Positions 13,340 to 26,747 of a stretch of 64,000 nucleotides of DNA are shown piece by piece; within the stretch, counting starts at the first letter, position 1, and the number at the start of each line of letters is the position of its first letter. The DNA comes from Balanoglossus misakiensis (Eukaryota; Hemichordata): contig CM082586.2 in NCBI GenBank assembly GCA_040954595.2, positions 2,542,001 through 2,606,000 of the forward strand, given 5' to 3'. The notes beneath the pieces are model-generated. The model was not told where the DNA came from. It saw nothing but the letters and a program-made list of their open reading frames with translations, and ran no database searches. Made by a program: the position numbers and the translations under genes.

Positions 13340-13868
13340 GGGTGGTTTTATAGAGAATACGAGTGATATTTTAGCTGTTTGAGCTTTCATGCAATGCAAG
13401 TGACAGATATTGGTTCAGACGATCTTAACGACAATTTTATTTAGTACCAGTAGATAACGTGAAGAAAATGAACAAAAACCCATATTGGTTGAAGTTTTCC
13501 TAATTTGTGTCATGCTTTGAGGTTTTTTCAGTTGAGTAATATCCTGCCAATGATTTTAACGGTCTCCTTGTATGAATATAGTCACAGTAACTTTTTCATT
13601 TCTCTCTTTATATCTTGACTATCAGAGAATGTCAAGGACATCGCTTTTGAGATAGTGCACAACGTTTTGTCAGGGCAAATGGGGGGGGGGGGAGAGACAT
13701 ATCTCTCCCCCAATAGAAGTTTCACAAATCCAGGGAGCAATTAGTTAAGAAAATGGAATTTTTATTACATGGCTAAAATTAAGTAACAAAGACTGATGTG
13801 ATACAGCCATGTTTGATATCCTGCAATCACATATACTGGTTTGTTCAAATACATAGATGCAATTTGCT
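13340..13868. other. convergent 3' ends of laccase and NUP42
   Basis: The two genes converge here. The stretch is AT-rich and holds the 3'UTRs, plus a poly-G run at about 13681-13692. No coding pattern was seen. Confidence 0.5.
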
Positions 13869-16047
13869 TCATATTAATTCTTTTGGAGGGGGTCTGGTTG
13901 GGATTTTTCCAAGTGTAAATGATCTGGCTTCAAACTGCTCCTTTTCTTGAGCTGTGAGGTCGCTCATCTTTGTGTAAAGTTTGCTGGAGTGGGTCTCTGA
14001 CGATGCTGTTATCTGATTGGAGGACGGGGTGGCAATGGGGAGACCACCAATCAGGCTCTGGCTGGTACTTGCACTCCCAAACACGGAGTTCTGTGGTGAG
14101 GAAGCTGACCCGAATCCTCCGAGAGCGCTGCTTGGAGTTTGGCTTCCGAACGCTCCAGTGCCTGCAGTTGTTTCCTGTACACCAAACAGTCCACCTCTTG
14201 CCGTTGTTGTCGCGCCAGAGAAACCTCCCAGTGTTGACGCTCCTATCGGCGACTTCGAGCCCGGATTCCCGAATCCCCCGAAACCTGTCCCCGTGCTGTC
14301 TGAGCCACCGAAACTGCCAAATGATGACGAACCACCAGCACTGGCGAAACCACCAAATGTTGAGGGCGTTGAACTACCGGAGCCACCAAAACCACCGAAC
14401 GACGATGGTTGTGCTGAACTGCCAGCACCAGCAGCACCCGATCCAAAGCTGCCAAAAGTAGATGCTCCTGCACCACCGAAACTTCCAAATGACGACTGCA
14501 TGGCTGACACAGTGGCATCGCCGCCGCCTCCAAAAGCGCCCATCATGCTCGGAGTCACAGTGGCCATACTCGATCCCATGCCACCAAGTCCCACTGCAGT
14601 TGCACTGAAACAGAGAACAAAAAAGACTGATATATCTGGAAAAATATTAATTAACTTTGAGGCAAAAACACCTCACATTCATGATACAAAAACGAATCCA
14701 ACTCGTCCTAAACTGTTGCAACTCACCTGCCACTCAACAAAGCAAGTGCTGACATCGTGTTAGAAAACACACTTGGCCCATTGTAGTTATCAAGATAGAC
14801 TTGAATCTGTGTGAAGAGGATCGAACATTTTCTTTAAATCACAATGATTATTGCTTTGAGAGTATATGGGCAACATTCCTGATGATTGTACATGGATAAG
14901 ATTTTAACACTGTCAATGAAAACTAGTTTGACTCACCACATTTGTCTTAAGCTGTGGATCTGGCATTCTCAGATTATTTCGTTGGCTTTTCAAATTGTTG
15001 ACTGCTTGGATGATATTTTGTTCCTGTGTGGAAAAAATTTATCAAAACACAACTGAACTCATAAGTTTCTCTGACTAAATACATGTATACTTTCTATAAC
15101 TAATAGATAAACTGTGATCGCAACAGAGTGCACATTGCCACAAACTTACATATTGTGGGATCTTTCCTTCCCTTTTAGCCTCGTAAGTGTAATACCTCAG
15201 CTCCTCGGGAGACACATCATCCATACCTGAGAAAGCGAGAGATTTGTTACATATGTGTGTGTTAGAGAGTGTGTGTAATGGTTTTACGGGATCTATCAAC
15301 TGTGGTACAGTATGTGATTCATTTTGATTGTTGCTGTAATACACTGTTTAGAAGAATTACCGCGATAAGAAATCCCCAAATTTTCCTGTCTCACCTGGGA
15401 GTGTTTTCTGCGACTTTGACACAGAGTATGATGAAAACAACCACATGTTAGAACTCTCCCACTCCTCCATATCCTTCTTGATTGTTTCTCTGTGAAAGGA
15501 ATATTGATGACCTAGTTCAAAGTTCAAGGACATGGAATTTACTATAGACAAGAGTCTGATTCTGAGTTTGAACAACACATTCATCTTCATCATACACCAG
15601 TTTGATATAAAAGCCTGTACTTACAATACCTGAGTCTTGTCCGAGGGTCCGGAGTGCTGAGATACCAGTGGTGCATACCGGTTTTGGTTTTGTGGAAATG
15701 GCTCAGAAAATCCTACTCGTCTGTTCCACTGATTGGGGTTCCTCCCACCCGCCCCTCCTCCCCCTCTTCCACCGCCACCACCTCCCCACTGCTGACCATA
15801 ACTTGATCCTGAATGAACAGATTAACAAGGAAGGAGTTTGTGGCATGCATGTAGCTTCAGCTTGCTAACAATGCTGTTGTAAGTTGCAGGGCTACGGACG
15901 TACCCGCAGCAAGCGCGTAGCTGTCAGTGATCGGAGCCTATCCCGTTATAACCTACCCTGTCCCTGTCTGACATTCACGGGATGTTCAAACCGGCACTGA
16001 TTGCCATAGCGACACCTCCCGTCCAAGTAAAATTTACAAACGACCAT
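13869..16047 (-). CDS. NUP42: nucleoporin NUP42 (NUPL2/hCG1-like), CCCH zinc finger plus FG repeats
   Basis: Seven in-phase exons encode 449 residues: 15957-16047, 15625-15808, 15395-15489, 15150-15226, 14937-15023, 14727-14806 and 13869-14604. Exon 1 encodes a CCCH finger with Cys4, Cys12, Cys18 and His22 (spacing 7-5-3), the spacing in vertebrate NUP42. A Gly/Arg-rich stretch (about 31-55) and a conserved central part follow (WLFSSYS, then DVSPEELR). The last exon is rich in Gly, Ser and Phe with many FG and GFG dipeptides. The C-terminus, FTLGKIPTRPPPKELI, matches the NUP42 tail, which in the known family binds GLE1. The protein is expected on the cytoplasmic face of the nuclear pore, where GLE1 activates DBP5 during mRNA export. 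Exon 2 uses the GTAAGT donor, not an AG/GTATTG five bases earlier, because only that keeps the frame. Confidence 0.93.
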
Positions 16048-16473
16048 GATTACAACATTTTCGCTCCACAGGAATGACCAAGAACTGTCACTATCTCATG
16101 CTTGCCAGTTACTTCCGCATAAACAACATGTCTGTTATTCGCAGAATGTGTGTTCGTCAGAGGCTCGCATGATTACCAACCGAATTCAAAAATTAAAACG
16201 GTACGTAAAAATAAAAGCTTACACATTATAAAACATAATAACTAACCATGTAAATCGCTGTCAAACTTCCACCCACTTTCCTGAAGTATTATTCTGATAA
16301 TGAAATTTTGTTTTTCACTGTGCTGGCGAATAACAGCTCCGCGAATAATGCGTTCCCCACTTGTTGTGAACGAACGAGGGAAAACAAACGTGACTTTGTG
16401 TACACTGTTATTCACGGTAGCCGCGATCTTCGCGAGTCTCATTAATAATGCGTTCTCAGACTGAGGGGTCGAA
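16048..16473. promoter_or_regulatory. shared divergent promoter region of NUP42 and MCM3AP
   Basis: Only 426 bp separate the two start codons, which face away from each other, so the genes very likely share promoter DNA. The 12-mer AATAATGCGTTC occurs twice in the same orientation, at 16344-16355 and 16444-16455, the second just upstream of the MCM3AP ATG. No TATA box is evident at either end. Confidence 0.6.
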
Positions 16474-19400
16474 ATGAGTCTTAGTCAGTTTGGACAGAAA
16501 AGGGTGAGTATATGATTGGAATAAAATGACGAGAGGAAAAAATCGAGGCTACTACACGTAGTATGTTTCATACCAATTGCATGTACATCTCTATCAACTG
16601 CAGCCTAAGCTGCCTGTGTGTCCAGTCAAAATACCACGGGCATTGGTTTTAGCATGGAGGTACTAATACCTCCATGGTTTTAGTGACTGTTCCTTTATGG
16701 AAATCTAAACAGCTATAACTATACTTCGGTTTCTCCAGAAGAAACAGGCTGTTAGAAGATTGTCTGCTGGATCAGCAAAAAGACCACAATGGGGTAGAGG
16801 AGGATTTAAGAGAGGTAAGATGCATGTTGCCATTGCATTTCATGTTCATGTATATTATACCTCGACTTCATTTACTCTGTACATGTTATCTACTGTCTGT
16901 GGTTAGTAGGGGCAGTACTATTCAGCAAGTCGTTGATGCAATCTTGGAATGTTCGGTTTCAGATGCTAGGGGACCACCTCAGGGAGCCCAGTACCCGACA
17001 AGAGAACCGCCCTCCTACCATGATACATTCGGGGAAGGTGGTGACAGTGAAAACCTTGAACAGTTTGCAGGGTTCAGTGGCAGAGACCTGGGTGCCAATG
17101 AACAGGCCACGAAACTGAGCCCCAGGAAAACCTTGTTCCAGAGACCAGCTGAGCCCAGACGGCAACTGCCGCAGGACAGCTACGAGGAAGGAATCCAGCC
17201 GGATGACCTGTCTTCCCTGGAAACGTTTGGGGAGATGTCTCCTCCGAAGAGAGAACGCGCGGTGAGGGCTTCTCCAGAGAGAAAAAGTAAAGGAAACCTC
17301 TTTGCCCAAGCCCTGGCTGGAGTGGCTAGAAGTACCGGAGTCACAGACAGAAAGGAATTGGAGAGAGACAAACCTTTGAGTAGAACAGAATCAGACAGGA
17401 ATGAAACAGAGAAAGATACAGGTAAATGGCATTCAGGGGAGGACAATTGATTTCGGGGGGGGGGGGGGTGGATGGACGATATTTTGAAGAAAAAAATTGT
17501 AATGTTGTTAGCAGCGCGGTGGTTTACTTGAAAATGTTTGGTGTCTGAAAAGTTCAGCGGCGTTAAGATTATTTTGTTTTGCAGTTCCAGGAGAAAAGGG
17601 GTTTGTGAGAAAGGAAGAGTTGAACACGAAGATATCATTGAGACTGAGAGGGATTCCTAATGTGCTCAACACTGGAGCCTTCCTCCGAAGCTATTATTCC
17701 AAGTTTGGTTCTCTGAAGAGAGTCTACACAAATCCTAAAAATGCATCAGCCATAGTGACATTTTATGATCATGTAAGTACGGTAACCACTGACATATTCA
17801 TGAAAAAAATCACAATTTTTGTGAATGATATTAAAACATTTACTGTATAATTATTGTATGACTCTTGTATCTCCCAGATCTCTGCAGCAAAGGCCAAGAG
17901 TCATGGCAAACTACTGAAGAAGGGAACTCGGCCAATAGATATCTTCTGGAGTCAGTCACCCACCAGGAGAAGAAGTACAGCATCAGGTAGGCTGTTAGAC
18001 CTGTTTAGGTTGACAAGTCCAGCAACCATTCTCTGTTGTGACATTGATATGAGGTTGCCTCCCGAAGACCGCTGTTCCATTCACTAACCATCTATCACAT
18101 GGTTACACTGACTGATCTACATGTAGCTTCATTTGGTTAATTGGTGCTATGTCTTGTTAAGGGATGGAGAAGTCTCTTCTATCGTTTGATATTTCCCGTT
18201 TGTACTTTTTTCATCAGACAAAGATGACTCCAGTGATAAGAATGTCAACGTCGTGACAACACAGCCACGACCTGAGGAGACGGCCAAGCCAGCCAGGGTT
18301 GTCACGGCAACATCAACAGCCGGTGCTCTGTCAAAAAGCAACGAAAAGAGAACACTGTTCCCTGACAGCAAACCAGTGCTGGCTACACCGGTGACTGAAG
18401 TGAGCTCTGGTACTTCATCTTTGACTGGAATAAAAGCTGGTGAGTACATGTATGCAGCAAAGAGTTTGCCATGATGGGAAAAAGACTTTAATGTACATGG
18501 AAGTAGAGACAATATGCACGCCCACACACATATAACAGATCATTCTCTGAAATCCACAGGACAGTTCTTAAAAGTAGTCATTTCTAATCATGAAATATGG
18601 TGCTTTCATGTCTTCATTTCTTTGTAAATACAGATCTGAGCTCACTGTCCCACCTCATCGGCAAAGTGGCAGTAACAGCAGCGGAGAAGTATGAAGTTCT
18701 TGAAGAGAGAGACAAAATCCTCCGTCAACGTAAGTACATGAGACTTACATATATGCATTGTCCAAACTGTCCAATATATACTTGTATGGACACAACCTCA
18801 TTCTCTCCACTCTATGTCGATCTTTCTGGACCGCCATGAATTAATCTTGCTCATCTCTGAACAGATCGTAAGAAGACATCCAACATCAAGAACGTGAAAG
18901 CCACTACAGGGTCATGTCCCGACATGTGTCCTGAGAAGGAACGTTACATGAGACAGTACCGCAGACATCTTAGTTGCTTTGAAATCATTCCCGGTACAGA
19001 CAACAAGGTAATGTCCTTGCTGAATATCAACCACAGTTTGGCCCAACCCTTGTGAACAAGGGAAACTGGACCAAACTATATTGATTAAATTGTTGAACTA
19101 AGGTAAAATTGAAACCAGCACACACTGCTGAAAACTTAAATGAATATCAACATTACTGCGTCCTTTAATAATTTCCCGTTCCTTTCCATTGCAGGCAGCT
19201 GGTTTTTCAGATCCTCATGTAGAACACAGCAAAGCCATCAAGGAGTACAGTAGATCATCTGCTGATCAGGTGAGTTGCCATGAGTCAATTTGAGGATTTC
19301 TAGAAATTTCTCTGATTCAGCTCTATACCTTTGCATGTAGTGTGGATAATTTCGTGAGTCACCAGTGAGTTTGTTGAGTCAGTAGCTCGTCATATGGGCA

Positions 19401-22400
19401 CACTGATAATAACATTGTGTAATTCTTTGTTCTGCTCCAGGAGCTTCCGTTGCCACACGAGCTGCGTCCAGCGCCGGTGTTGACCATGACCATGAACTAT
19501 CTGCTTCACCACATCATGGACAAAGGGGAGGACAGACTGGCTGAGTGGTACGACTTCTTGTGGAACCGAACTAGGGGCATCAGAAAGGACATCACTCAAC
19601 AAAATCTGACGGATGTCACTGCAGTCGCTCTTCTGGAGAAATGCTCAAGGTGGGGTCTCCATGAGTACATGTCTCTTCGCCTCCCACACACGTTATATAA
19701 TGTTAGCTTAAACTGTATGTGGCGCGAGACTCAAATCATGCCAATGGTGAAATCTTTGTCTTGCAGATTCCACATTTACTGCGCCCATCGGCTGTGCGAA
19801 GAAGAAATGGGCGTCTTTGATCCCAAGATCAATGACGAAAACCTGACCAAGTGTTTGCAGAGTCTGGAGCACTTCTACTTTGATCTCAACAATGAGAACG
19901 TTCACTGCCACACGGAGGCAGAGTTCCGAGCTTATGATATATTGTTGAATCTCAATGAAGGTGATATTCTCAGGTAAATGATTAAGCAATAAAACACCCC
20001 CAGCCATGGTATATCACGAGATTTTGACCAGTTCACGACATATACGCACAAGCGATAGCGAGTGCGTATATGGAGTTGAACTGGTCAAAATCGAGTGGTA
20101 TACCATGGCTGGGGGTGTTTTATTGCTATTATATTATGCCAGTATATTGAAACTTTGCATAAAACATTTTAAAAAGGCATTTTCTTTAACTATGATATAT
20201 GACTGTGGTATATGGCTAATATATCACGGTCACGTGTCGTGTCTCGACCAATCAAATAGCGTGATTTACACCATCAATATACTGGTATAATATAATTGTT
20301 GTTATAGAATTAGTCAGAGTAGTGCATGTTGTTACTGCTGAATAGTGGGCATTTCTGAACAAAAAACTTAAACATAGGAAAATGCTTCGAGAACCTACAG
20401 CCTTGAAGTAGGTAGAATATTATCACCTATATTCTAAAGTTTAATAGAAAACTTGTCCATGTTTCAGAAAAGTGCAGCTTTACCGTGAAGAGGTGCGTGA
20501 GTCAACGGACGTGAGGCAAGCAGTGGCAGCCTTCAATGCTGTCAACAGTAACAACTTTGTGAGATTTTTCAAAATCGTCAGGTGAGTGTTACTCCCAAAT
20601 AATTTGGTATCATCCAAAGTACATGAATGTGTGGATTCGTAAGGCTTTTCTATTATCAAACAGGGAGAGTCAGCTCTGTACAGTGTAGATTTGCCTGAGA
20701 TCTTAATAACATTGTATGTGTAATCTCTACACAGAGAAGCCAAGTACCTGAATGCCTGTATAATGCATCGTTATTTCACACAAGTCAGAAGTCGGGCCTT
20801 GAGTATCATGAACCGTGCCTATCGATCTCCCGTTCCCTCGTTCCCATTGCATGACTTCATCAGAATTCTCGGATTTGAAGATGCTTTAGAGGTAGGTATC
20901 AAATGAGTGTCTCACTCACTCATTTCCCATTTTGATTGATGTTCATTATTTTGTAGTGAACAGACATTGTACAAAATGTATGTCATGTAAACATGTTACC
21001 ACTATTACATGTTCTTGTTATCGAAACAGGCAACACATTTCTGTGTGAAGCATGGATTGACAGTCGCGGAAGACACCATTCACTTCGACCGAGCTGGGTT
21101 CATCAAACCTGAGGATTCCCTCTTGGCTGCAAGGTCGCTGGTGATCATTGAGGAGAAGAAATTTGGCAGTGTTGCAGAGGTAACTATTTCCCCCCCCCAC
21201 CCCCACCCCTCTCATTGCTCTGGCTGTGGTTTGTACATGTGGTGAAGTTTTTCAACTTTTTTGAACTGATTGTCATCATCAGAGTAAAAGTTATCTGAAT
21301 TGATGTTGTTTTGTTTTTTCAGGTTGTCAACGGTGAGCCACTATGTCCTTTCGAGCAGCCGACACCCGTGTGTAGTTTTGATGCAATGGACAGATTTGTG
21401 GGCGATGCCAGTGTTTCATTACCAGGTGAGAACACAATCAATATGCAAATATAATGTACATCTCACGACTAATTGAGTCACTGTTGATTACACTGGCCAT
21501 GGGTTAGGTGCATGCTAGGCTAAAAAATGTCCAATAATTTTGTTTTTCAGCAATGATGCCAACAGCGGGTGGTCATGTACATGTTAGTCCTGCCCCCCAG
21601 CCCCATGTAGTAGTGCCCACCCCTACTCCCACAGCGGTGTTCAACAATGAGGTAAGTATCTGAAGAAGTACAGTCACACATGTGTTAGTGGCCACCTCTA
21701 TATAGTGGTCACTTAGTTACAGTCCCTGTGCATTTACATGTACACTAATGACCTGTCTTTAAAGGCCACCTGTCTATAAAAGACAGGTGCTTAAAGACGG
21801 GTGTGAAATAATATTTTATTTTTCACCTTCAGATTGTCAAGGACATCACCAGGGAACTGTTCATCGAAGTGATCAACGAATTCGCCCAAGAAGTCAGTTC
21901 CATGTACGTCCACATGGCTCAGGTGCTTCTCAGCTCTTCCCATGATGCAGCGGTGACAGTGACCAATGAAGTCACTCAGAGGATGACCCAAGAAGTTGTT
22001 GAAGAAACGATTATGGTGGAAATACAGAAGGAGGAGAATGAAAGGTAGAAGAGCCATTGCACGTGACATGCTCTTACTTTTAGTGTCTGTCCAGAACAAT
22101 TACAAAACAGACATGCAGTGATGAAAAGCATAATACAGTTGAAAATCGTTTTGATCTTTCCAGGATAGCGGCTGAATTGGCTGCTGAGAAAGAAGCTAGC
22201 AAACAAACAGCAATTCAAGAAATTGGTGATGAGATTTTGGAAAATGTTCTCAGAGAGGAGTTGGATTATGTTGCAGAGATGAAAATGAGGTACGGTTATT
22301 TGTCTTTGGGATTTGGGCCATCCCATGCAGAAAGGGGTCTTATAGGTCTGTTTCTGTATGTGCTACATTACCTCTGTTGCTCTATGTAATGACAGGAATG

Positions 22401-25400
22401 TTATTTTTTTTCTTCTTCACAGAGAGATTAAAGAAACCTTGAATCAAGAAAGTCTGATGAGATCGACCGAGAGAGCAACAGACGAGCTGGTGACATCGTT
22501 TGTGGACACAGAGTGTGAATGCATCACTCATGAGGTCATCAGGGAGAGCATCGAGATGAGAGATGAAAAGCTGGCCGAGATCGAGAAAATGGTACAGCTG
22601 ATGATTTTGTCAAGATTCTTCAAAAAGTGAGTCAAATAGGCTTTAGTTATTTACATGTCGGTGTTACCATAGAAATTGGAAATAAAACCCATCACACATT
22701 TTCACCTTTATGACATCATCTTTGCAGATGGAAAAATGAATATATAGGAAGACAGCGTCTCAAACGGGACATGCTGACTTTTCCTTCAGCGCCAAAGTCC
22801 CTCACTGCCTCAGAACAAGTGGAGATCCTGTCGCCCTGGCAACAAGCCGTCCAGCGTCCGATATCAAGCTCGTGTATGTCCCTCAACAAAAGAGCCAGGT
22901 TGTCAATCGAGTCTCCAGTCAGGTGAGACAAGAAATAACAAACACTTTTGTTGTCTTGTATGCATTGCGCAGTTTATTTGTGAATGAAACTGTATACATT
23001 GTTGCTGTCAAGTTAGCAAGTGTGTCACCTCTTAGTGTAGCTGAAACTGTTTTCTGTGTCTGTTGATGCAGAATTTTGTGAGAACACTCTACCCAAATAA
23101 TCAGACTCTCCTCTCACTTTTACTTCATCCTTAGCATCGAAGCCAACAGAATACAGATGTCGCACAGAATGATTCTCCATCATTACAAGAACCTCTTGAA
23201 ACAGCAGAAGGCTTGGCTGCCTCTAGATCTGCCACAGATCCTGGCCAGGGAGCTTCCCGGTCATTCTAAGCATCGAACACGTCAGTACTTCTGGAAAATT
23301 GTGTTGTCTCTGCCAGAGCAAGAAGGTTGCCATGACAGGGATGTGTTGGTGGAGTGGATTGAAAACAAACTAACGAGGGGAAAACCCCAAGAAGAGAGCA
23401 ATAGGAAGGTAACAGCGTTGATTGCATGTCCAGCATATGTAACAAACTACTAAGTGATGTAATAGGTCATCAGGCGCTCAGAGTTGCAAAGGGCATAGTA
23501 CAACTGTATATTCAAACAAATATTTTTGTGTTGTGTTTTTTCAGATCAAGACACTGAGTCTTTACACCAGTGAAGTTGATCGCATTGAGAAGACGGCTGT
23601 TAGTATTTGTACAAAGGTCAGTGTTTCCAATTTATATCAGTCTGAACTGTCAAGACTGCCTGACTGAGAGAAAGCACATGTGTACATATTTTTGATGCCA
23701 AAATGAAACCCAAGAATTCAGTGTAAAATTGCTAAAGTTGTGTTCTCTTACTGTAGTCTGTTCAAGGTGCAGTGTTGAATTTTGACAGACAACATACTCT
23801 GGGAGTCTTAGGTTTAATTCTGGCGTTACCACCATTACCAGAAATGCAGTATGAACAAGTAAGTTTTTACGAAATCTTAATTGTGTCCTTTGTGTGGTCT
23901 GATGTTGTATAAAAGACAATTCAGCCATAGGAACTGGTAGTTGATCTTGTGATAATGTTTTCCTTCACTGGTTGATATTTTATGGCAAGGGAATGTATCT
24001 CATTTTACAGGAATACTGGACTGCAAGCCACGCAAGACTCAGATCTCTCCTGGAGAACAAACCACCGGACCCAGCGATTCCTCTGCTGGTTTTACTGCTT
24101 GACTGGCCGGCCACCAGCAGTGTTCAATACAGATGTGTGCAAGGCTTGCAGCTGGAGAGATACAAAGAAAATCGCTTGATATCTGTGTATAGCATCGTGT
24201 TGATTTGTGGTGATGTGGTGGACCCTTCTACAGGGCAAGAGGTAAGAGTGAGGGGAATGAACATTTTAGGGATAGGAGGGGGGGGGGAAGGGGTGAAGGA
24301 TTGCATGACTTGTATTTTGCTGCAGAATATGAGACTGAAGAGATATGGAAAAAAATTATGAGGGCTGACCGAATTATATTGCATTTTCTCTTGCAGTTTT
24401 CAGACTGTATCAGATGGTTGGGTAAATTCCTACCAGCACAGCCGACATTGACAGCCAGTCCGTTACAAGACTATATCGAGTCTGGCATTCTGCAGTACTT
24501 CACAACTCCACTGTTACAGGAAACTTTTGAGAAGAAGGATTACTATCAAAACAATCAGGTACTGGAGAATTGTAAAACACACCTCTGAATGAATACCAGT
24601 GTTCCAAGCAGGAAGAGATCTGATAATCACAAATTGTTCTGTAATCTTTTGCAAGTTTAAAGGATGAGAAACTTAAGCTAATGTACACCTTGTGTATGTC
24701 TTTTCATGTTGCAGAATCCCAACCGGTATATACAGATGTACAATCAAGTTTTAGAGCACCTGGCATCTGTGATCACGTCAGATAAACTCCAGAACATCTC
24801 CTGGCCTGTACCTGAATTTACAACCCTGCATCATGAACCGGGTGAGAATTAAACTTTGTGTGCTGATGTTGCTTCAACTCATTTCTGAGTCTCTGTCAAG
24901 TACCCGCAAAAATATCAACCAGAACGTAATTCCTTTTTACTTTTTTGGCAGAACTGCCACGCACTGGTTGGAACTCCTGTGAAACACTGGACAGACTCAA
25001 GCAGCATCTACGTTCTTGTCATTTACCATCACTGCCACCGTTGCCAATGACAGGTACAGTACAGATCAGAACTATGTTTCCAACAGTGTTACCTTTGTGC
25101 TAACCCAAGGCCAGGCCAACCTGGGTTAGCAAATTTTAGCAGCTCATTGTCTCATCTCATTAACAATGCAGACTACTATAGCATTTGTGACCTAAATATT
25201 CACTTTCTATCATGCTACACTATATTTTCCATCAGCTCAATGGGCAGACGTCTGGAAGTACACCTTCTCATTCCTGGAACAGTTATCCAAACCAGAAAGT
25301 CAGGAAAACAGTGCCTTGCTTTCAAGGTGTGTGGACAAATATTTTATACAGTTCCTGTAGATTGTGCAGTTGTCGACTGTTACAGAATGCAGTTTTCTAA

Positions 25401-26747
25401 AGAATTCATTGTCTCAATAGTTTGACTTGAAATCACTCATTATTGTTGTGCTTGACACTTTATACAGAGTAAAGTGGTTGCTGAACCGAGCGTATGATGA
25501 GTATCAGTATTCAGATTTACTGGCGGAACCCTCTCCTGCTGCTGAGATATCCCCGTGGAAGTACATGCCCTGGAACCTGATTATAGAGGCTTGTGTTGGT
25601 CATGTGATCAGCAAAGTCACAGAAGCATTTTCAGGTAAGTTTTCCAGTGTGTACAGTTCTTTCCCTTGAGGAATCATCAGTACATGGTTCTGCATTGTAC
25701 ATTGCATTTCAGATACAAATAAAATTTGTACAAAGAGTAACATGCTTTGGATATCCTTTCTTCAATCTGCAGATAAAACATCTAGAAGTGAAGTAGTCTG
25801 GGTGTACTACTACCAGGATCTGTTAAGGAAGTACTCTCCACCTGTGTTGCCCCTGGTTACCATGTCTGATGTAGCAGAGTAAGTGTGGAATCTTCATGAA
25901 AATCAAACCAGTGAATAATTTGAAGTTATTGATAGTGCTCTCAACCTCAGTAATGACATTGCCCTTTATAATTCTATTTTCAGTCAAAATGAAGTGGAAG
26001 AAATTGAGACATTGCCAAGCACGACTTTGCCGCAAGAAGTTAGATTTGATGAATCCGCAAGACAGAGATCCATGTTGCACAGCAGATGTGAGAGTCCACA
26101 GTTTGAAGAAACGATGATATCGATGCAAGATCTTGAACAGCGGATGTTACAAGAAAAGCAACAGTTGAACAGGTGAGGTGCAAGAGTGAAGCTCGTTTTG
26201 TAGATATTTATTCAATCGAGTGACCCCAAATGTTCCATGCAGTACCACAGAAAGAATAAGGAAAAAAGGGAATGCCAGTCCAAGTGTACTCAGAAAGGTC
26301 AAATTTATTGTGCAGTTCAAGAAATGAATATATTTGTGTAACATACACGGTTTTCCTTTGCCTTGCAGTTATGATGAGCAGCTTCGGAAATGGTTAGAAG
26401 GGGAGACGTATGAACCAACACCAGTCACTCCGTCAGTACGACATCAACTTGAACATGTAAGCAGTTTCTCTGTTTGTAGCATATTTCGAGTGAGCTCCCG
26501 TTACATGGCAGCGATCAGACCCAAACACTGTTGGAGAAACACACACACAAGGGGACATACCATCTTGGCAGACACTGATTACTTTCTTTGATTGAACTGA
26601 CAGGATGAACAAGAAGACTCGGACAGATGGAGGTTATCAGGAGGGAGTATCATGGAGAGGTTACAAGAGCTGGAATCACAACTCAGCCGGAGCAAGCGAG
26701 ATGAGGAAATCATGGAGATGAATCTGACCTCATTGACTAATTATTAA
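16474..26747 (+). CDS. MCM3AP: germinal-centre associated nuclear protein (GANP/MCM3AP), TREX-2 scaffold
   Basis: Thirty-three in-phase exons encode 1676 residues: 16474-16503, 16739-16814, 16963-17421, 17585-17772, 17878-17986, 18218-18439, 18634-18729, 18865-19007, 19195-19269, 19441-19649, 19767-19973, 20468-20581, 20735-20891, 21030-21179, 21323-21425, 21551-21651, 21833-22044, 22164-22289, 22423-22626, 22728-22922, 23135-23408, 23545-23616, 23757-23858, 24011-24241, 24397-24558, 24715-24841, 24952-25053, 25236-25326, 25468-25634, 25773-25878, 25984-26172, 26369-26456, 26604-26747. An RRM-like domain lies at about 189-250. The Sac3 signature [15 protein letters not shown] is in exon 8 (about 410-425) and the Sac3 domain continues to about 750. 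A charged helical segment follows (about 815-980), which in the family binds centrins and ENY2, then the conserved C-terminal MCM3AP region. The long N-terminal FG region of vertebrate GANP is absent. TREX-2 links transcribed genes to the pore for mRNA export. The stop codon lies in TTAACCCTTTCACC, which resembles a TIR-element end. Confidence 0.95.
19985..20127. mobile_element. 143-bp near-perfect hairpin (foldback MITE) in MCM3AP intron 11
   Basis: Arms of about 65 bp (19985-20049 and 20062-20127) are reverse complements with few mismatches, around a 12-nt loop. The outer 28 bp, starting AGCAATAAAACACCCCCAGC, are exact. The element encodes nothing. It abuts a second inverted-repeat element directly on its right. 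I could not define a target-site duplication. Confidence 0.85.
20128..20296. mobile_element. 169-bp element with 23-bp terminal inverted repeats
   Basis: The ends, ATTATATTATGCCAGTATAT... at 20128-20150 and the reverse complement at 20274-20296, match at 22 of 23 positions. The interior is AT-rich and noncoding. The element begins at the base after the neighbouring hairpin, so the two may form one composite element or a nested insertion. Confidence 0.75.

Noticed and set aside
14017-14763. 248-codon Pro-rich frame on the plus strand
   Set aside because: It is antisense to the FG-repeat exon of NUP42; the minus-strand frame has the NUP42 C-terminal motif and correct splice phases.
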